From NCBI RefSeq assembly GCF_002217795.2, contig NZ_AP018823.1:4092001-4156000 (forward strand): a DNA stretch of 64,000 bases, written 5' to 3'. How positions within the stretch are numbered: the stretch's first letter is position 1; each line of letters opens with the position of its first letter. Made by a program: the position numbers and the translations under genes. This DNA comes from Aquitalea magnusonii (GTDB lineage Bacteria; Pseudomonadota; Gammaproteobacteria; Burkholderiales; Chromobacteriaceae). Positions 53,084 through 61,022 of this stretch are shown here, piece by piece. The notes beneath the pieces were generated by a model that was not told the DNA's origin, did no database searches, and saw nothing but the letters and a program-made list of their open reading frames with translations.

Positions 53084-54406
53084 GTGCTGCGCCGCATTAC
53101 CGGCTCCCTGTTGTTTCGCCTGATCGTGCTGGTGGTGGTGGTGGTGGTGACCACCCAGATCGTCACTGTTTACATTGCGGCAGGCGAGCGCCACAAGCTG
53201 ATGGACAAGCAGCTGTATGCACAGGTGGTGGACACGCTGGCCTTCCTGGAAGGCTCGATGGACAACATGAATGCAGCACAGCGCACTGCGTTTCTGGCCA
53301 GCTACAACCGCCCCGGCCTGCCGCGACTGCTGCCGCAGGAAGCCGCCGCCCATCAGCCATTCGACCGTGAGCTGCCACGCGTGGCCGACAGCCTGGTCAG
53401 CCGCCTGAGCAAGGGGCTGGATGATACGGTACACGGCTACATGGTTCACCGCGAGGACCGCAACGAATTGTGGGTGAACGTGCATGTGCTGGACACCCCG
53501 TACTGGCTGGTGATTCCCTTTGGCCGCTACAGTGATCGTCCCATTTACTCCTTGATGCAGGCCGCCTTGCTGGCCACCCTGCTGGCCACCTTGCTGGCCT
53601 CGCTGGTGGCCTGGCGCATCACCCGCCCCATTGGCAAGGTGGTGGAAGCCTCGCGTGAATTGGCGCGCGGCAATATGCCGCCGGCACTGCAGGAAGATGG
53701 CCCGCGTGAGCTGGCTGCCCTGGCGCGCGGCTTCAACCACATGGCCAGTGCGCTGGACAGTGCGGCACGCGAACGCAGGCTGATGCTGGCCGGCCTGTCA
53801 CACGATCTGCGCACCCCGCTGACCCGGCTGAAACTGATGCTGGAATTACAGGACAGCAGCGCTGACACGCCGGACATGCTGGCCGATATCGATGAGCTGT
53901 CGCGTATCGTGCGCCAGTTCATCGACTTTGCCCGCGCCGAGGAGTCGGCACGGCTGGAGCCGGTGGCCCTGGCCGAGCTGGCGGACAGCGTGGTGGCCCG
54001 TCTGGCGCGTAGCGGACTGGATGTCAGCCTGCTGCGTCTTGCCGAACCGGAACTGCAGGCCGATGCGCTGGCATTGGAGCGCCTGCTGTCCAATCTGCTG
54101 GAAAATGCGCGCCGCTATGGCAAGCCGCCGGTACGGGTGGAAATCGAGCAGAATGAGGGCATGGTGGTGCTCAGCGTGATCGACCATGGAACCGGCATCC
54201 CGGCCGCCTTGCGCGAATCAGCCCTGGCTCCGTTTGAACGCCTGGCCGAGCACCGTGGCACCGATGGCGGCAGCGGGCTGGGACTAGCCATCGTGTCGCG
54301 CGTGGTGAAACAACACCACGGGCAACTGCAGTTCTGCGATGAAGCAGACGGTGGCTTCCGCGTGCGCATCCTGCTACCGCTCACCACTGCAGCTGCTACC
54401 GCCTGA
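53084..54406 (+). CDS. envZ: EnvZ-type sensor histidine kinase
   Basis: A 440-residue inner-membrane kinase starting at a GTG. Two membrane helices (about residues 12-34 and 155-178) flank a periplasmic domain. A HAMP domain (ITRPIGKVVEASRELARG) leads to the HisKA motif LSHDLRTPLTRLKL (His near 240) and an ATPase domain with NLLENARRYG, DHGTGIP and GSGLGLAIV. Six consecutive GTG codons encode the first helix. It forms an operon with the regulator upstream. The name follows the pairing and domain order. Confidence 0.88.
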   Translation: MLRRITGSLLFRLIVLVVVVVVTTQIVTVYIAAGERHKLMDKQLYAQVVDTLAFLEGSMDNMNAAQRTAFLASYNRPGLPRLLPQEAAAHQPFDRELPRVADSLVSRLSKGLDDTVHGYMVHREDRNELWVNVHVLDTPYWLVIPFGRYSDRPIYSLMQAALLATLLATLLASLVAWRITRPIGKVVEASRELARGNMPPALQEDGPRELAALARGFNHMASALDSAARERRLMLAGLSHDLRTPLTRLKLMLELQDSSADTPDMLADIDELSRIVRQFIDFARAEESARLEPVALAELADSVVARLARSGLDVSLLRLAEPELQADALALERLLSNLLENARRYGKPPVRVEIEQNEGMVVLSVIDHGTGIPAALRESALAPFERLAEHRGTDGGSGLGLAIVSRVVKQHHGQLQFCDEADGGFRVRILLPLTTAAATA

Positions 54407-54430
54407 AACCGGCTGCAAACGGCTGGCGAC

Positions 54431-55291
54431 TCAGGAGCGGGGTCGCCAGCCCAGCAGCAATACCCCGCCCAGAATCAGCAGCCCACCCAGCAACATCAGC
54501 AGCCCCACCTGCTCGTGCAGGAAGAGCGCCCCCCACAACACGCCGAATACCGGCACCAGATAGGTGACGCTGCTGGCACGGGTGGCCCCCAGCCGGTCGA
54601 TCAGCCGGTAATAGATGAGATAAGCCAGCGAGGTGCAGCCCACGGCCAGGGCCAGCACCGCGCCCCACACCATGGGTGAAGGTGCCTGTGCCGGCAGATT
54701 GAGCAAGGCCAGGGGGGCCAGCAGCAGCGCACCGCTGCACAGGCTGCCCGTTGCAGTCACCAGCGGCGGCAGACCGGGCAACCAGCGCCGCGCCATATGC
54801 CCGGACCAGCCATAACAGGCGGTTGCCCCCAGCATGGCCAGCACCGGCAGCAAGGACTGCACGTCAAATGCCGCGCCACGCCCCAGCATCAATACCAGCA
54901 CCCCGGCCAGCCCCAGCAGCAGGCCCGCGGCGCGCGATAAGCGCATGCGCTCCCCCGCCAGCGGAATGGCCCATAGCGCCGTCATCAACGGCGTAGTGGC
55001 ATTCAGCACCGATGCCACGCCCGCCGGCAGGCTGTGGCTGGCCCAGGCAATCAGGCAAAACGGCAGGGCCGACAGAAACACGCCCACCACGGCAATGCGC
55101 AGCCAATGCTGTCGCCACAAGGGCAGGCCACCGCGCAGCAGCAGGAGCGGCAGCAGCACCAGGGATGCCAGCGTCAGGCGTAAGGCAATCAGCGGCAAGG
55201 CTCCCAGTTCGGGCACGGCCACCCGCATGAACAGGAAGGAACCACCCCACAAGGCCGCCAGCACCACCAGTCCCACCATGTCGCGATTCAT
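54431..55291 (-). CDS. EamA-family (DMT) transporter
   Basis: A 286-residue permease with ten hydrophobic segments in two EamA repeats. The first repeat begins VGLVVLAALWGGSFLFMRVA and the second SLLPVLAMLGATACYGWSG. The motif WGALFLHEQVGLLMLLGGLLI near the end is typical. These transporters export amino acids or metabolites; the substrate is not known. The start at 55291 follows GGGAG; 20 in-frame codons upstream lack support. Confidence 0.88.
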   Translation of the reverse strand: MNRDMVGLVVLAALWGGSFLFMRVAVPELGALPLIALRLTLASLVLLPLLLLRGGLPLWRQHWLRIAVVGVFLSALPFCLIAWASHSLPAGVASVLNATTPLMTALWAIPLAGERMRLSRAAGLLLGLAGVLVLMLGRGAAFDVQSLLPVLAMLGATACYGWSGHMARRWLPGLPPLVTATGSLCSGALLLAPLALLNLPAQAPSPMVWGAVLALAVGCTSLAYLIYYRLIDRLGATRASSVTYLVPVFGVLWGALFLHEQVGLLMLLGGLLILGGVLLLGWRPRS

Positions 55292-55430
55292 TGTCGCGTC
55301 TCCCTTTCTGGACATGACAGCCAGCATAAATGCCCTGGCCACCGGCTGCACCCGGTTTGTTGCCGCCTAATCCGTCTGCGGGAGGGAACTAGTTACTGCG
55401 GGGAATAGCCAGCGCTGCGCCACCACCGCA

Positions 55431-55456
55431 CACTCGACACTCCCCCTTGTCGAGTG
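55431..55456. repeat. Perfect inverted repeat upstream of 55466 gene
   Basis: CACTCGACA and TGTCGAGTG, 9 bp each, separated by eight bases, end nine bases before the next start codon. It may be an operator or an mRNA hairpin. There is no Shine-Dalgarno sequence between it and the ATG. Confidence 0.5.
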
Positions 55457-55465
55457 CCAGATGCC

Positions 55466-55873
55466 ATGGACATTCCCGATTTCAACGCCCTGCTGGCTGC
55501 GGCCCGCCAACAAACCGAACCGCAACACTTGCTGATGGTGTTTGCCAAGGCCGTGCTGCATGACGACCACCAGCCGCAGGAGGCCGAGCGCTTTGCCCGC
55601 GGCGAAGGCGGCATCCTGCTGCCCAGCATGTGCCTGGACCGCGCCGCCGACGCACTGGTGGACTTTGCCAGCCTGCAAGCCGAATCCGCCCGCATGGGCG
55701 AGCCGTGGCAAATCATGTTTGTCGCCTGTCTGGATGGCAGCGCCGGTGGCCCGCCCGCAGCAGCCGCTATCGAAGCGGCGCTCAAGCGCATGATCCAGAC
55801 CATCCAGACCGGAGGCGATGTGTCGCGTTATCTGGCTTTCGATCGCAACGGTGATAGCGTGCGCTTTCATTAA
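55466..55873 (+). CDS. Conserved hypothetical protein, formerly mislabelled ribonucleotide reductase alpha
   Basis: A 135-residue soluble protein. It begins MDIPDFNALLAAARQQTEPQ and includes LLMVFAKAVLHDDHQPQEAE, LLPSMCLDRAADALVDFASL and a C-terminal SRYLAFDRNGDSVRF. I recall similar small proteins in betaproteobacteria carrying the database label ribonucleotide reductase subunit alpha. No catalytic Cys or domain of that enzyme is present here, so the function is unknown. The ATG at 55466 is preferred over an upstream GTG inside the inverted repeat. Confidence 0.75.
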   Translation: MDIPDFNALLAAARQQTEPQHLLMVFAKAVLHDDHQPQEAERFARGEGGILLPSMCLDRAADALVDFASLQAESARMGEPWQIMFVACLDGSAGGPPAAAAIEAALKRMIQTIQTGGDVSRYLAFDRNGDSVRFH

Positions 55874-56005
55874 CACCGTCACGGCGCAGCCACCAGCCAT
55901 GGCACTGCCCCGGCCTGGGCGCTAAGCTGAACCGGATGAGGCAGGACAAGTCTCAAGCCTTGTCCTGTACCACACCGCAATCAGCCCACGCCCGCCGGAG
56001 CCCGC

Positions 56006-57622
56006 ATGAACCTGTCCCTGCTCAGCCGCTATGCCTTTTTTGTCGCCTGCATTCTGTTCAGCCTGATCGGCCTGGTATTGCACCAGATCGAATGGCTGTG
56101 GCCCTTCACCCTTGCCGCCAGCGCGCTTAGCCTGCTGGGGGTGCTGGACCTCACGCAAACCCGCCACGCCGTACGGCGCAACTACCCGGTGCTGGGCAAT
56201 ATCCGCTATCTGGTGGAAGCCATCCGCCCGGAAATCCGCCAATACCTGCTGGAAGCCGATGGCGAACAACTGCCTTTCTCGCGTGACCAACGCTCGCTGG
56301 TTTACGCCCGCGCCAAGAACACCCAGGCCGACAAACCCTTCGGCACCCTGCTGGATGTGTATGGCAGCGGCTTCGAATTCATCAGTCACTCCATCCGCCC
56401 TGCCCCGCGCAGCGACCCGGCCGGCTTCAGGGTGCAGATTGGCGGCCCGCAATGCGCGCAGCCCTACTCCGCCTCGGTCTTCAATATTTCGGCGATGAGC
56501 TTTGGTGCGCTCAGCGCCAATGCCATCCGCGCACTCAATCAGGGCGCCAGCCGGGGCGGTTTCTACCACGATACCGGCGAAGGCAGCATCAGCCCCTATC
56601 ACCTGGAACACGGCGGCGACCTGGTATGGGAGCTGGGCAGCGGCTACTTTGGCTGCCGCGACGAGCAAGGTCATTTCGACCCGGAGCGCTTTGCCCGACA
56701 GGCACAAAACCCGCAGGTGAAGATGATTGAAATCAAACTCAGCCAGGGAGCCAAGCCCGGCCACGGCGGCATTCTGCCCAAGCACAAGGTGACGCCGGAA
56801 ATTGCCGCCACCCGTGGCGTGCCGCTGGGGCAGGATTGTGTATCGCCCTCCAGCCACAGCGCGTTTTCCACCCCGCTGGAGATGATGGCCTTCATTGCCC
56901 GATTGCGTGAGCTGTCCGGCGGCAAGCCGGTGGGCTTCAAGTTTTGCCTGGGCCATCCATGGGAATTCATGGCCATTGCCAAGGCCATGCTGGAAAGCGG
57001 CATCCTGCCGGATTTCATCGTGGTGGACGGCAAGGAAGGCGGCACCGGCGCGGCACCGCTGGAGTTTACCGACCATATCGGCGTGCCGCTGCGCGAGGGC
57101 CTGCTGTTCGTACACAACACCCTGGTGGGGCTGAATCTGCGCGACAAGATCAAGCTGGGTGCCAGCGGCAAGATCATCAGCGCCTTCGACATTGCCAGCG
57201 TGCTGGCCATCGGGGCGGACTGGGCCAATTCCGCCCGTGGCTTCATGTTTGCCGTGGGCTGCATCCAGAGCCAGAGCTGCCACACCAACCGCTGCCCCAC
57301 CGGCGTGGCCACACAGGACCCGCTGCGCCAGCGCGCTCTGGTAGTACCGGACAAGGCAGAGCGGGTGTATCACTTCCACCGCAATACCCTGCATGCGCTG
57401 TCCGAGATGCTGGCCGCCGCCGGCCTCACCCATCCGGAACAACTGGAAGCCCACCATCTGGTACGCAGGGTAAGCGATACCGAAATCCGCCTGTTCTCGC
57501 AGCTGCATGTGTTTTTGCAGCCGGGCGAACTGCTGGGCAGTGACATCAAGGCCGAGTTCTATGGCCGCATGTGGCGTATGGCGCAAGCGGGCAGCTTTGC
57601 GCCGGCCACGCACCATGCGTGA
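56006..57622 (+). CDS. FMN-binding glutamate synthase family protein, membrane-anchored
   Basis: A 538-residue protein. Two membrane helices (about residues 8-27 and 29-48) precede a GltB-like FMN domain: NISAMSFGALSANAIRALN, EIKLSQGAKPGHGG, VDGKEGGTGAAPLEFTDH and GADWANSARGFMFAVGC. The Cys cluster QSQSCHTNRCPTGVATQ matches the 3Fe-4S site of glutamate synthase. No glutaminase domain is present, so the reaction is not that of GltB; the natural substrate is unknown. It has a CCGGAG ribosome site. It stands alone at the edge of the AT-rich island. Confidence 0.9.
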   Translation: MNLSLLSRYAFFVACILFSLIGLVLHQIEWLWPFTLAASALSLLGVLDLTQTRHAVRRNYPVLGNIRYLVEAIRPEIRQYLLEADGEQLPFSRDQRSLVYARAKNTQADKPFGTLLDVYGSGFEFISHSIRPAPRSDPAGFRVQIGGPQCAQPYSASVFNISAMSFGALSANAIRALNQGASRGGFYHDTGEGSISPYHLEHGGDLVWELGSGYFGCRDEQGHFDPERFARQAQNPQVKMIEIKLSQGAKPGHGGILPKHKVTPEIAATRGVPLGQDCVSPSSHSAFSTPLEMMAFIARLRELSGGKPVGFKFCLGHPWEFMAIAKAMLESGILPDFIVVDGKEGGTGAAPLEFTDHIGVPLREGLLFVHNTLVGLNLRDKIKLGASGKIISAFDIASVLAIGADWANSARGFMFAVGCIQSQSCHTNRCPTGVATQDPLRQRALVVPDKAERVYHFHRNTLHALSEMLAAAGLTHPEQLEAHHLVRRVSDTEIRLFSQLHVFLQPGELLGSDIKAEFYGRMWRMAQAGSFAPATHHA

Positions 57623-57725
57623 TTTGACAAGATAATGAGGCGGGCCGGATAAGTGTTTGCTGTTCGGCCTGCTTTGTTCGATTGATTGCGGCCTTTCCGA
57701 TAGCAATAGATTCAGTATTTCTGAT

Positions 57726-58286
57726 CTACATTTCCGGATCACAGCCTTTCGTGATCTTGCCGCCTTCGATCTCTTGCGTGGAGCATGAAAACTCCTCGTA
57801 TCTTCCAGCCTTGAAGGATAGCTTCACCAAGTAACACTTGCCTCCACGGCACTGTGATTCCTGAATGTCCTTCATGCCATTATGACTACTGCTTAGCACA
57901 TGAAAAGCATCTGAATTACCGGCATAAACAATATTGTTCCGCTCATCCATGATCCAGTGGAAGAATGTATGCGCACCATAGAAGGTCTGAAAATACGGGT
58001 CAGATTTGGGGCGAATGAATAGAAATGATTTGCGCCCGGAGGACAATGGAAGCTTACGACTAGCGAACAGTGGCTGATAGTCTCCAGCCCTCATGTCTTT
58101 ATCCGCCATTTCTTTGTCGGCTTGAGACTTCAGATTGGCATCCGCATTGACAATCAACTTCGCCTGCATCTTGGATATACCAGACCAACCAGTAGTTTTT
58201 TCTTCCGTATAGGTTTCGAAAACAGGCTTGGCCAGCACTGCACCGGAAACAATCGCGAATAATAAACCAAAAGCCTTGATATTCAT
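57726..58286 (-). CDS. Exported protein, putative T6SS immunity protein
   Basis: A 186-residue protein with signal peptide MNIKAFGLLFAIVSGAVLA. The mature part has KSFLFIRPKSDPYFQTFYGA, YAGNSDAFHVLSSSH and a late pair of Cys (QCRGGKCYLV). I do not recognise a family. It is AT-rich like the rest of the island, and its ATG overlaps the stop (ATGA) of a 36-codon frame that looks like a toxin C-terminus. That arrangement, and the nearby PAAR locus, suggest an immunity protein acting in the periplasm. This is inference. Confidence 0.65.
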   Translation of the reverse strand: MNIKAFGLLFAIVSGAVLAKPVFETYTEEKTTGWSGISKMQAKLIVNADANLKSQADKEMADKDMRAGDYQPLFASRKLPLSSGRKSFLFIRPKSDPYFQTFYGAHTFFHWIMDERNNIVYAGNSDAFHVLSSSHNGMKDIQESQCRGGKCYLVKLSFKAGRYEEFSCSTQEIEGGKITKGCDPEM

Positions 58287-58393
58287 TCTTTGCTCACATT
58301 TCCACCATGGCCTTTAAACATCGAAACAACTTCTTCGTAGTTGAAGTAGTGCTGCCCCGTCACGCGATTGGCTGCGCCTTTACCCAAAGGCAT
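58283..58393 (-). pseudogene. Remnant of a toxin/effector 3' end
   Basis: A 36-codon frame (MPLGKGAANRVTGQHYFNYE, then EVVSMFKGHGGNVSKE) ends in an ATGA overlap with the next gene. An in-frame TAA lies six bases before its ATG and no good ribosome site is seen. The composition fits the C-terminal tail of a secreted toxin rather than a full protein. The upstream 58394-58576 shows no further gene. It could alternatively be a real leader peptide. Confidence 0.5.
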
Positions 58394-58576
58394 AGCGTTT
58401 TATTTCTTGCAGCCCTCCCAATAGCAACAGTCATATTTCCAATAATATATTAATGGTACTGTAGTTGTTTTATTCTATCCTTTGCCATTTCCATCATACA
58501 ACTCATGTACTCTGAAGCAAGGCCCAACCCTCCTCCTAATGCTCAGTTTCATAACCCCTCTTTATTTCATTCGCCT

Positions 58577-58840
58577 CTACTCATCCTCGAAACGAAAATC
58601 CGCCCAATCCGGAGTCCAACCAACACGGTCATTACATTTCATTTTCTTGAATAGATAGACCTTATTCTGTTGTTTATCAATAATAAAACAAACATCTCCA
58701 GCCTTTACGTTGAAGACCAAATCGCTCGTTCCATCAACGGGCTGCTTATAGACATTTATACTTTTTAAAGCCACAACCTTAATCGGACGCGGAGAGCAGC
58801 CGACGACTAATAGCCCTATCAATAAAACTAGCCATTTCAT
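58577..58840 (-). CDS. Small lipoprotein with SH3-like domain
   Basis: An 87-residue protein with a lipoprotein signal, MKWLVLLIGLLVVGC, where the lipobox LVVGC should be cut before Cys. The mature part (SINVYKQPVDGTSDLVFNVK, then GDVCFIIDKQQNKVYLFKKM and VGWTPDWADF) looks like a small SH3-type barrel. It begins 8 bp after the putative immunity gene and resembles it in overall shape (CF/CY, then GW near the end). Nine further in-frame codons upstream are possible. A decayed copy of its 5' end lies at 59296-59345. Confidence 0.7.
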   Translation of the reverse strand: MKWLVLLIGLLVVGCSPRPIKVVALKSINVYKQPVDGTSDLVFNVKAGDVCFIIDKQQNKVYLFKKMKCNDRVGWTPDWADFRFEDE

Positions 58841-58848
58841 AGGTGAAT

Positions 58849-59163
58849 TCAGAGACCGGATACCCACCCGGCACCCAAGCCAGGGCAGATGACAAACATT
58901 TCATGAACCGTATAATCTTTCGGGTCCAGAATTGCAAAAGCACTGGACTCGTCTCGCATCCTGTAGCAGCGAGTTTCTTTAGTGACGGCAAATGCTTTTT
59001 TTGTGGCCTCTTGCGTCGTAAATACAAGCTTTGTTGCTGATAACCATTTTATTTCAATCACGTCAACCGGGTTCTGCCAAAATACTGGCCTAGCAACTAG
59101 GTGGTATATAAAGACAGCCCCAGCGCCAAGAATCATGCCGATGAGCAGTGTAAGTAACTTCAT
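58849..59163 (-). CDS. Putative immunity protein, copy 1
   Basis: A 104-residue protein with one N-terminal hydrophobic anchor (MKLLTLLIGMILGAGAVFIY) and a periplasmic part containing ETRCYRMRDESSAFAILDPK and the C-terminal VICPGLGAGWV. It is one of three tandem paralogs; the other two are 59369-60912 (IS-split) and 61021-61335. Immunity function is inferred from position downstream of a PAAR and toxin-like pair and from amplification as a small tandem family. The anchor and extracytoplasmic part would suit protection against a cell-wall enzyme. The family is not one I recognise. Confidence 0.7.
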   Translation of the reverse strand: MKLLTLLIGMILGAGAVFIYHLVARPVFWQNPVDVIEIKWLSATKLVFTTQEATKKAFAVTKETRCYRMRDESSAFAILDPKDYTVHEMFVICPGLGAGWVSGL

Positions 59164-59275
59164 GATCTTGCTTTATCCTGAGGTAGATATTTATCTGAAA
59201 AAAACATTAGACTTGTCCAATACTGCCCATATATCGGCACCATTCATATGTAAACTACAATCCGCTACAGCAATA
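59161..59275. repeat. Direct repeat A (toxin 3'-end relic upstream of immunity copy 1)
   Basis: This stretch is close to identical, about nine bases in ten by eye, to 60910-61022. Read on the minus strand it encodes GADIWAVLDKSN and then, with one frame change at a T-run, DKYLPQDKARS ending in an ATGA overlap with immunity copy 1. The intact toxin 3' end reads AELLAVLGKSN and YYPKTR. It appears to be a decayed toxin end. Confidence 0.65.
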
Positions 59276-59295
59276 TAGTACAAATTTAATTGTAC

Positions 59296-59345
59296 TTAAT
59301 GGGCAATCAATAATAGACAGCCTATCAATAAAAATAACAGGTCAT
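59296..59345 (-). pseudogene. Decayed 5' end of the lipoprotein gene
   Basis: Downstream of immunity copy 2 the minus strand reads GGTATCC, CTCTGAAT, ACC, ATGA and TTTTATTGATAGG in the same order as the stretch leading into the intact lipoprotein gene at 58840. The frame is broken after the ATG and closes at a TAA. It shows that the duplicated unit contained immunity gene plus lipoprotein gene. Confidence 0.6.
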
Positions 59346-59685
59346 GGGTAGATTCAGAGGTCGGATACCTAATCTATCCATCCAGCCCCATGGTCAGGAC
59401 AAATGATGAGCGCCTTTAATATTGTATAGTCTTTGGGGTCGGCTTTAAAAAAGCTAAATTCCCCATCGTCAATTAGAAAGCAAGACTCATTCTTTTTTAG
59501 CCTAAATTTCTCCTTCTTCAATTCTGAAGTTTCGAAGACAATTCTACTGTCATTTTGCTCAATGTGTTTGATCAGTTTTATATTTTTGTGCCAAAAAATT
59601 GGCCTAGCAACTACGTGGTATATGAATCGCCCCTCCTTTTCTAGACACTTCGCGAGCCTCACACTAGGCCCCACAAGGAGGTGTC

Positions 59686-59964
59686 ATGAGCAAGCCGCGT
59701 TTCCCCGAAGCGTTCAAGATTGAAGCAGTCAAACAGGTAACCGAGCGTGGTTACCCAGTGGCCGAAGTCGCCAGCCGTCTCGGCGTATCTGCCCACAGCC
59801 TGTATCAATGGCTGAAACGCTTCGACCCCAAGCGCGCCCAACCGGCCGAACCCGCAGACCAGCAAGCCGAAATCCGACGTCTCAAGGCAGAGCTCAAACG
59901 GGTCACCGAGGAGCGCGACATCCTAAAAAAGGCCGCCGCATACTTTGCCAAGGAGTCCGGGTAA
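59686..59964 (+). CDS. IS3-family transposase OrfA
   Basis: A 92-residue protein with a helix-turn-helix (YPVAEVASRLGVSAHSLYQW) and a C-terminal leucine-zipper-like coiled coil (EIRRLKAELKRVTEERDILK). It binds the element ends. The stretch AAAAAAG at 59925-59931 is a classical minus-one slippery site; ribosomes shifting there make the OrfAB transposase. An AAGGAGG ribosome site precedes the ATG. Confidence 0.95.
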   Translation: MSKPRFPEAFKIEAVKQVTERGYPVAEVASRLGVSAHSLYQWLKRFDPKRAQPAEPADQQAEIRRLKAELKRVTEERDILKKAAAYFAKESG

Positions 59965-60836
59965 GGTATGCCTTCATCCGGGCCCATGCGCAGCAGTTCC
60001 CTATTCGACGGCTGTGTCGTGTTATGTCGGTGCATCCCAGTGGCTACTACGCCTGGAAAGCGTCACCGTACTCACCGCGAGCTCGAGAAGACCAGCGCTT
60101 GCTGGGGTATATCAAGCAGGCATGGCTCGAAAGTGGCGGTGTCTATGGCTATCGCAAGGTGCATGACGACATGCAGGCTCAGGGTGAGCGCTGCGGCAAA
60201 CATCGTGTGGCACGGCTGATGAAGCAGGAAGGCTTACGTTCGCAGACGGGTTACCACCGGCGTCCTGGGCATTACCGTGGCCGCCCGGCAGTGGTGGCAC
60301 CTAACCACCTGCAACGCCAGTTCACCGTGAATGAACCGAATAAAGCTTGGGTGACCGACATCACTTATATCCGCACGCATGAGGGGTGGTTGTACCTGGC
60401 GGTGGTGCTGGACCTGTTCTCGCGGCAGGTGATTGGCTGGTCGATGCAGTCACGTATCGATAGAGAGCTGGTGCTGAATGCCCTGTTGATGGCGGTATGG
60501 CGACGTCAGCCCAAGCAGGAGGTACTGGTGCATTCCGACCAAGGAAGTCAGTTCAGTAGCTACGATTGGCAGGACTTCTTGAAAGCTCATCGCTTGGTGC
60601 CCAGCATGAGTCGGCGTGGGAACTGCCACGACAATGCCGTGGCAGAGAGTTTCTTCCAGTTGCTGAAGCGGGAGCGCATCAAGCGCAAAACCTATCACGA
60701 CAGGGAGGAGGCCCGGCGGGATATCTTCGATTACATCGAAATGTTCTACAACCCGAAACGCCGGCATGGTTCCGCAAACGGGCTATCGCCGGTAGAGTTT
60801 GAGAAGCAATATTTCCAACGGCTCAAGAGTGTCTAG
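59925..60836 (+). CDS. IS3-family transposase OrfB (made as OrfAB by frameshift)
   Basis: The reading frame opens well upstream but the transposase sequence begins about the slippery site, so the start is functional rather than a codon. It begins YAFIRAHAQQFPIRRLCRVM and carries the integrase fold: WVTDITYIRTHEG (first Asp), LVHSDQGSQFSS (second Asp) and NCHDNAVAESFFQLLKRE (Glu), the DDE triad. The C-terminus YNPKRRHGSANGLSPVEFE is typical for the IS3 family. All motifs are intact, so the element is probably active. It is transcribed on the plus strand. Confidence 0.94.
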   Translation, partial: KKGRRILCQGVRVRYAFIRAHAQQFPIRRLCRVMSVHPSGYYAWKASPYSPRAREDQRLLGYIKQAWLESGGVYGYRKVHDDMQAQGERCGKHRVARLMKQEGLRSQTGYHRRPGHYRGRPAVVAPNHLQRQFTVNEPNKAWVTDITYIRTHEGWLYLAVVLDLFSRQVIGWSMQSRIDRELVLNALLMAVWRRQPKQEVLVHSDQGSQFSSYDWQDFLKAHRLVPSMSRRGNCHDNAVAESFFQLLKRERIKRKTYHDREEARRDIFDYIEMFYNPKRRHGSANGLSPVEFEKQYFQRLKSV

Positions 60837-60909
60837 AGAAGCCGGGGCGATTCAATATGAATACAGTCCCAGCGCCAAGAATCATGCCGATGAGCAGTGT
60901 AGGTAACTT

Positions 60910-61022
60910 CATGATTTTGCTTTATCCTGAGGTAGATATTTATCTGAAGAAAACACTAGACTTGTCCAATACTGTCCATATACAGCACCGATCATATGAA
61001 AACTACAATCCGCTATAGCATC
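60910..61022. repeat. Direct repeat B (toxin 3'-end relic upstream of immunity copy 2)
   Basis: This is the second copy of the repeat at 59161-59275, with small differences and a one-base deletion that breaks its frame. On the minus strand it encodes AVLDKSS and DKYLPQDKAKS in different frames. It lies directly between the stop of immunity copy 3 and the start of copy 2. Confidence 0.65.

Larger units (their letters stand above)
59623..60854 (+). mobile_element. IS3-family insertion sequence, complete (1232 bp)
   Basis: The element starts TGAATCGCCCC and ends GGGGCGATTCA. Terminal inverted repeats of about 27 bp are at 59623-59649 and 60828-60854, with four or five mismatches, and continue inward to TCTAGACACT on both ends. 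A 3-bp target duplication, ATA, flanks it at 59620-59622 and 60855-60857. It carries orfA and orfB in a minus-one arrangement. It lies opposite in direction to the gene it disrupts. Confidence 0.95.
59369..60912 (-). pseudogene. Putative immunity gene, copy 2, interrupted by an IS3-family element
   Basis: The 5' part (60858-60912) encodes MKLPTLLIGMILGAGTVF and the 3' part (59369-59622) continues IYHVVARPIFWHKNIKL to DPKDYTILKALIICPDHGAGWID, seen in parts. Removing the element and one copy of the ATA duplication restores one open frame of about 101 codons, collinear with copies 1 and 3. The insertion is therefore recent. The N-terminal anchor is nearly identical to copy 1, while the periplasmic part differs much more. 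An isolated start near 59674 would read from inside the IS end and is not a natural gene. Confidence 0.88.

Noticed and set aside
59369..59674. A stand-alone 101-codon gene ending at 59369
   Set aside because: Its apparent N-terminus is read from the end of the IS element; the true 5' part is on the other side of the element at 60858-60912.
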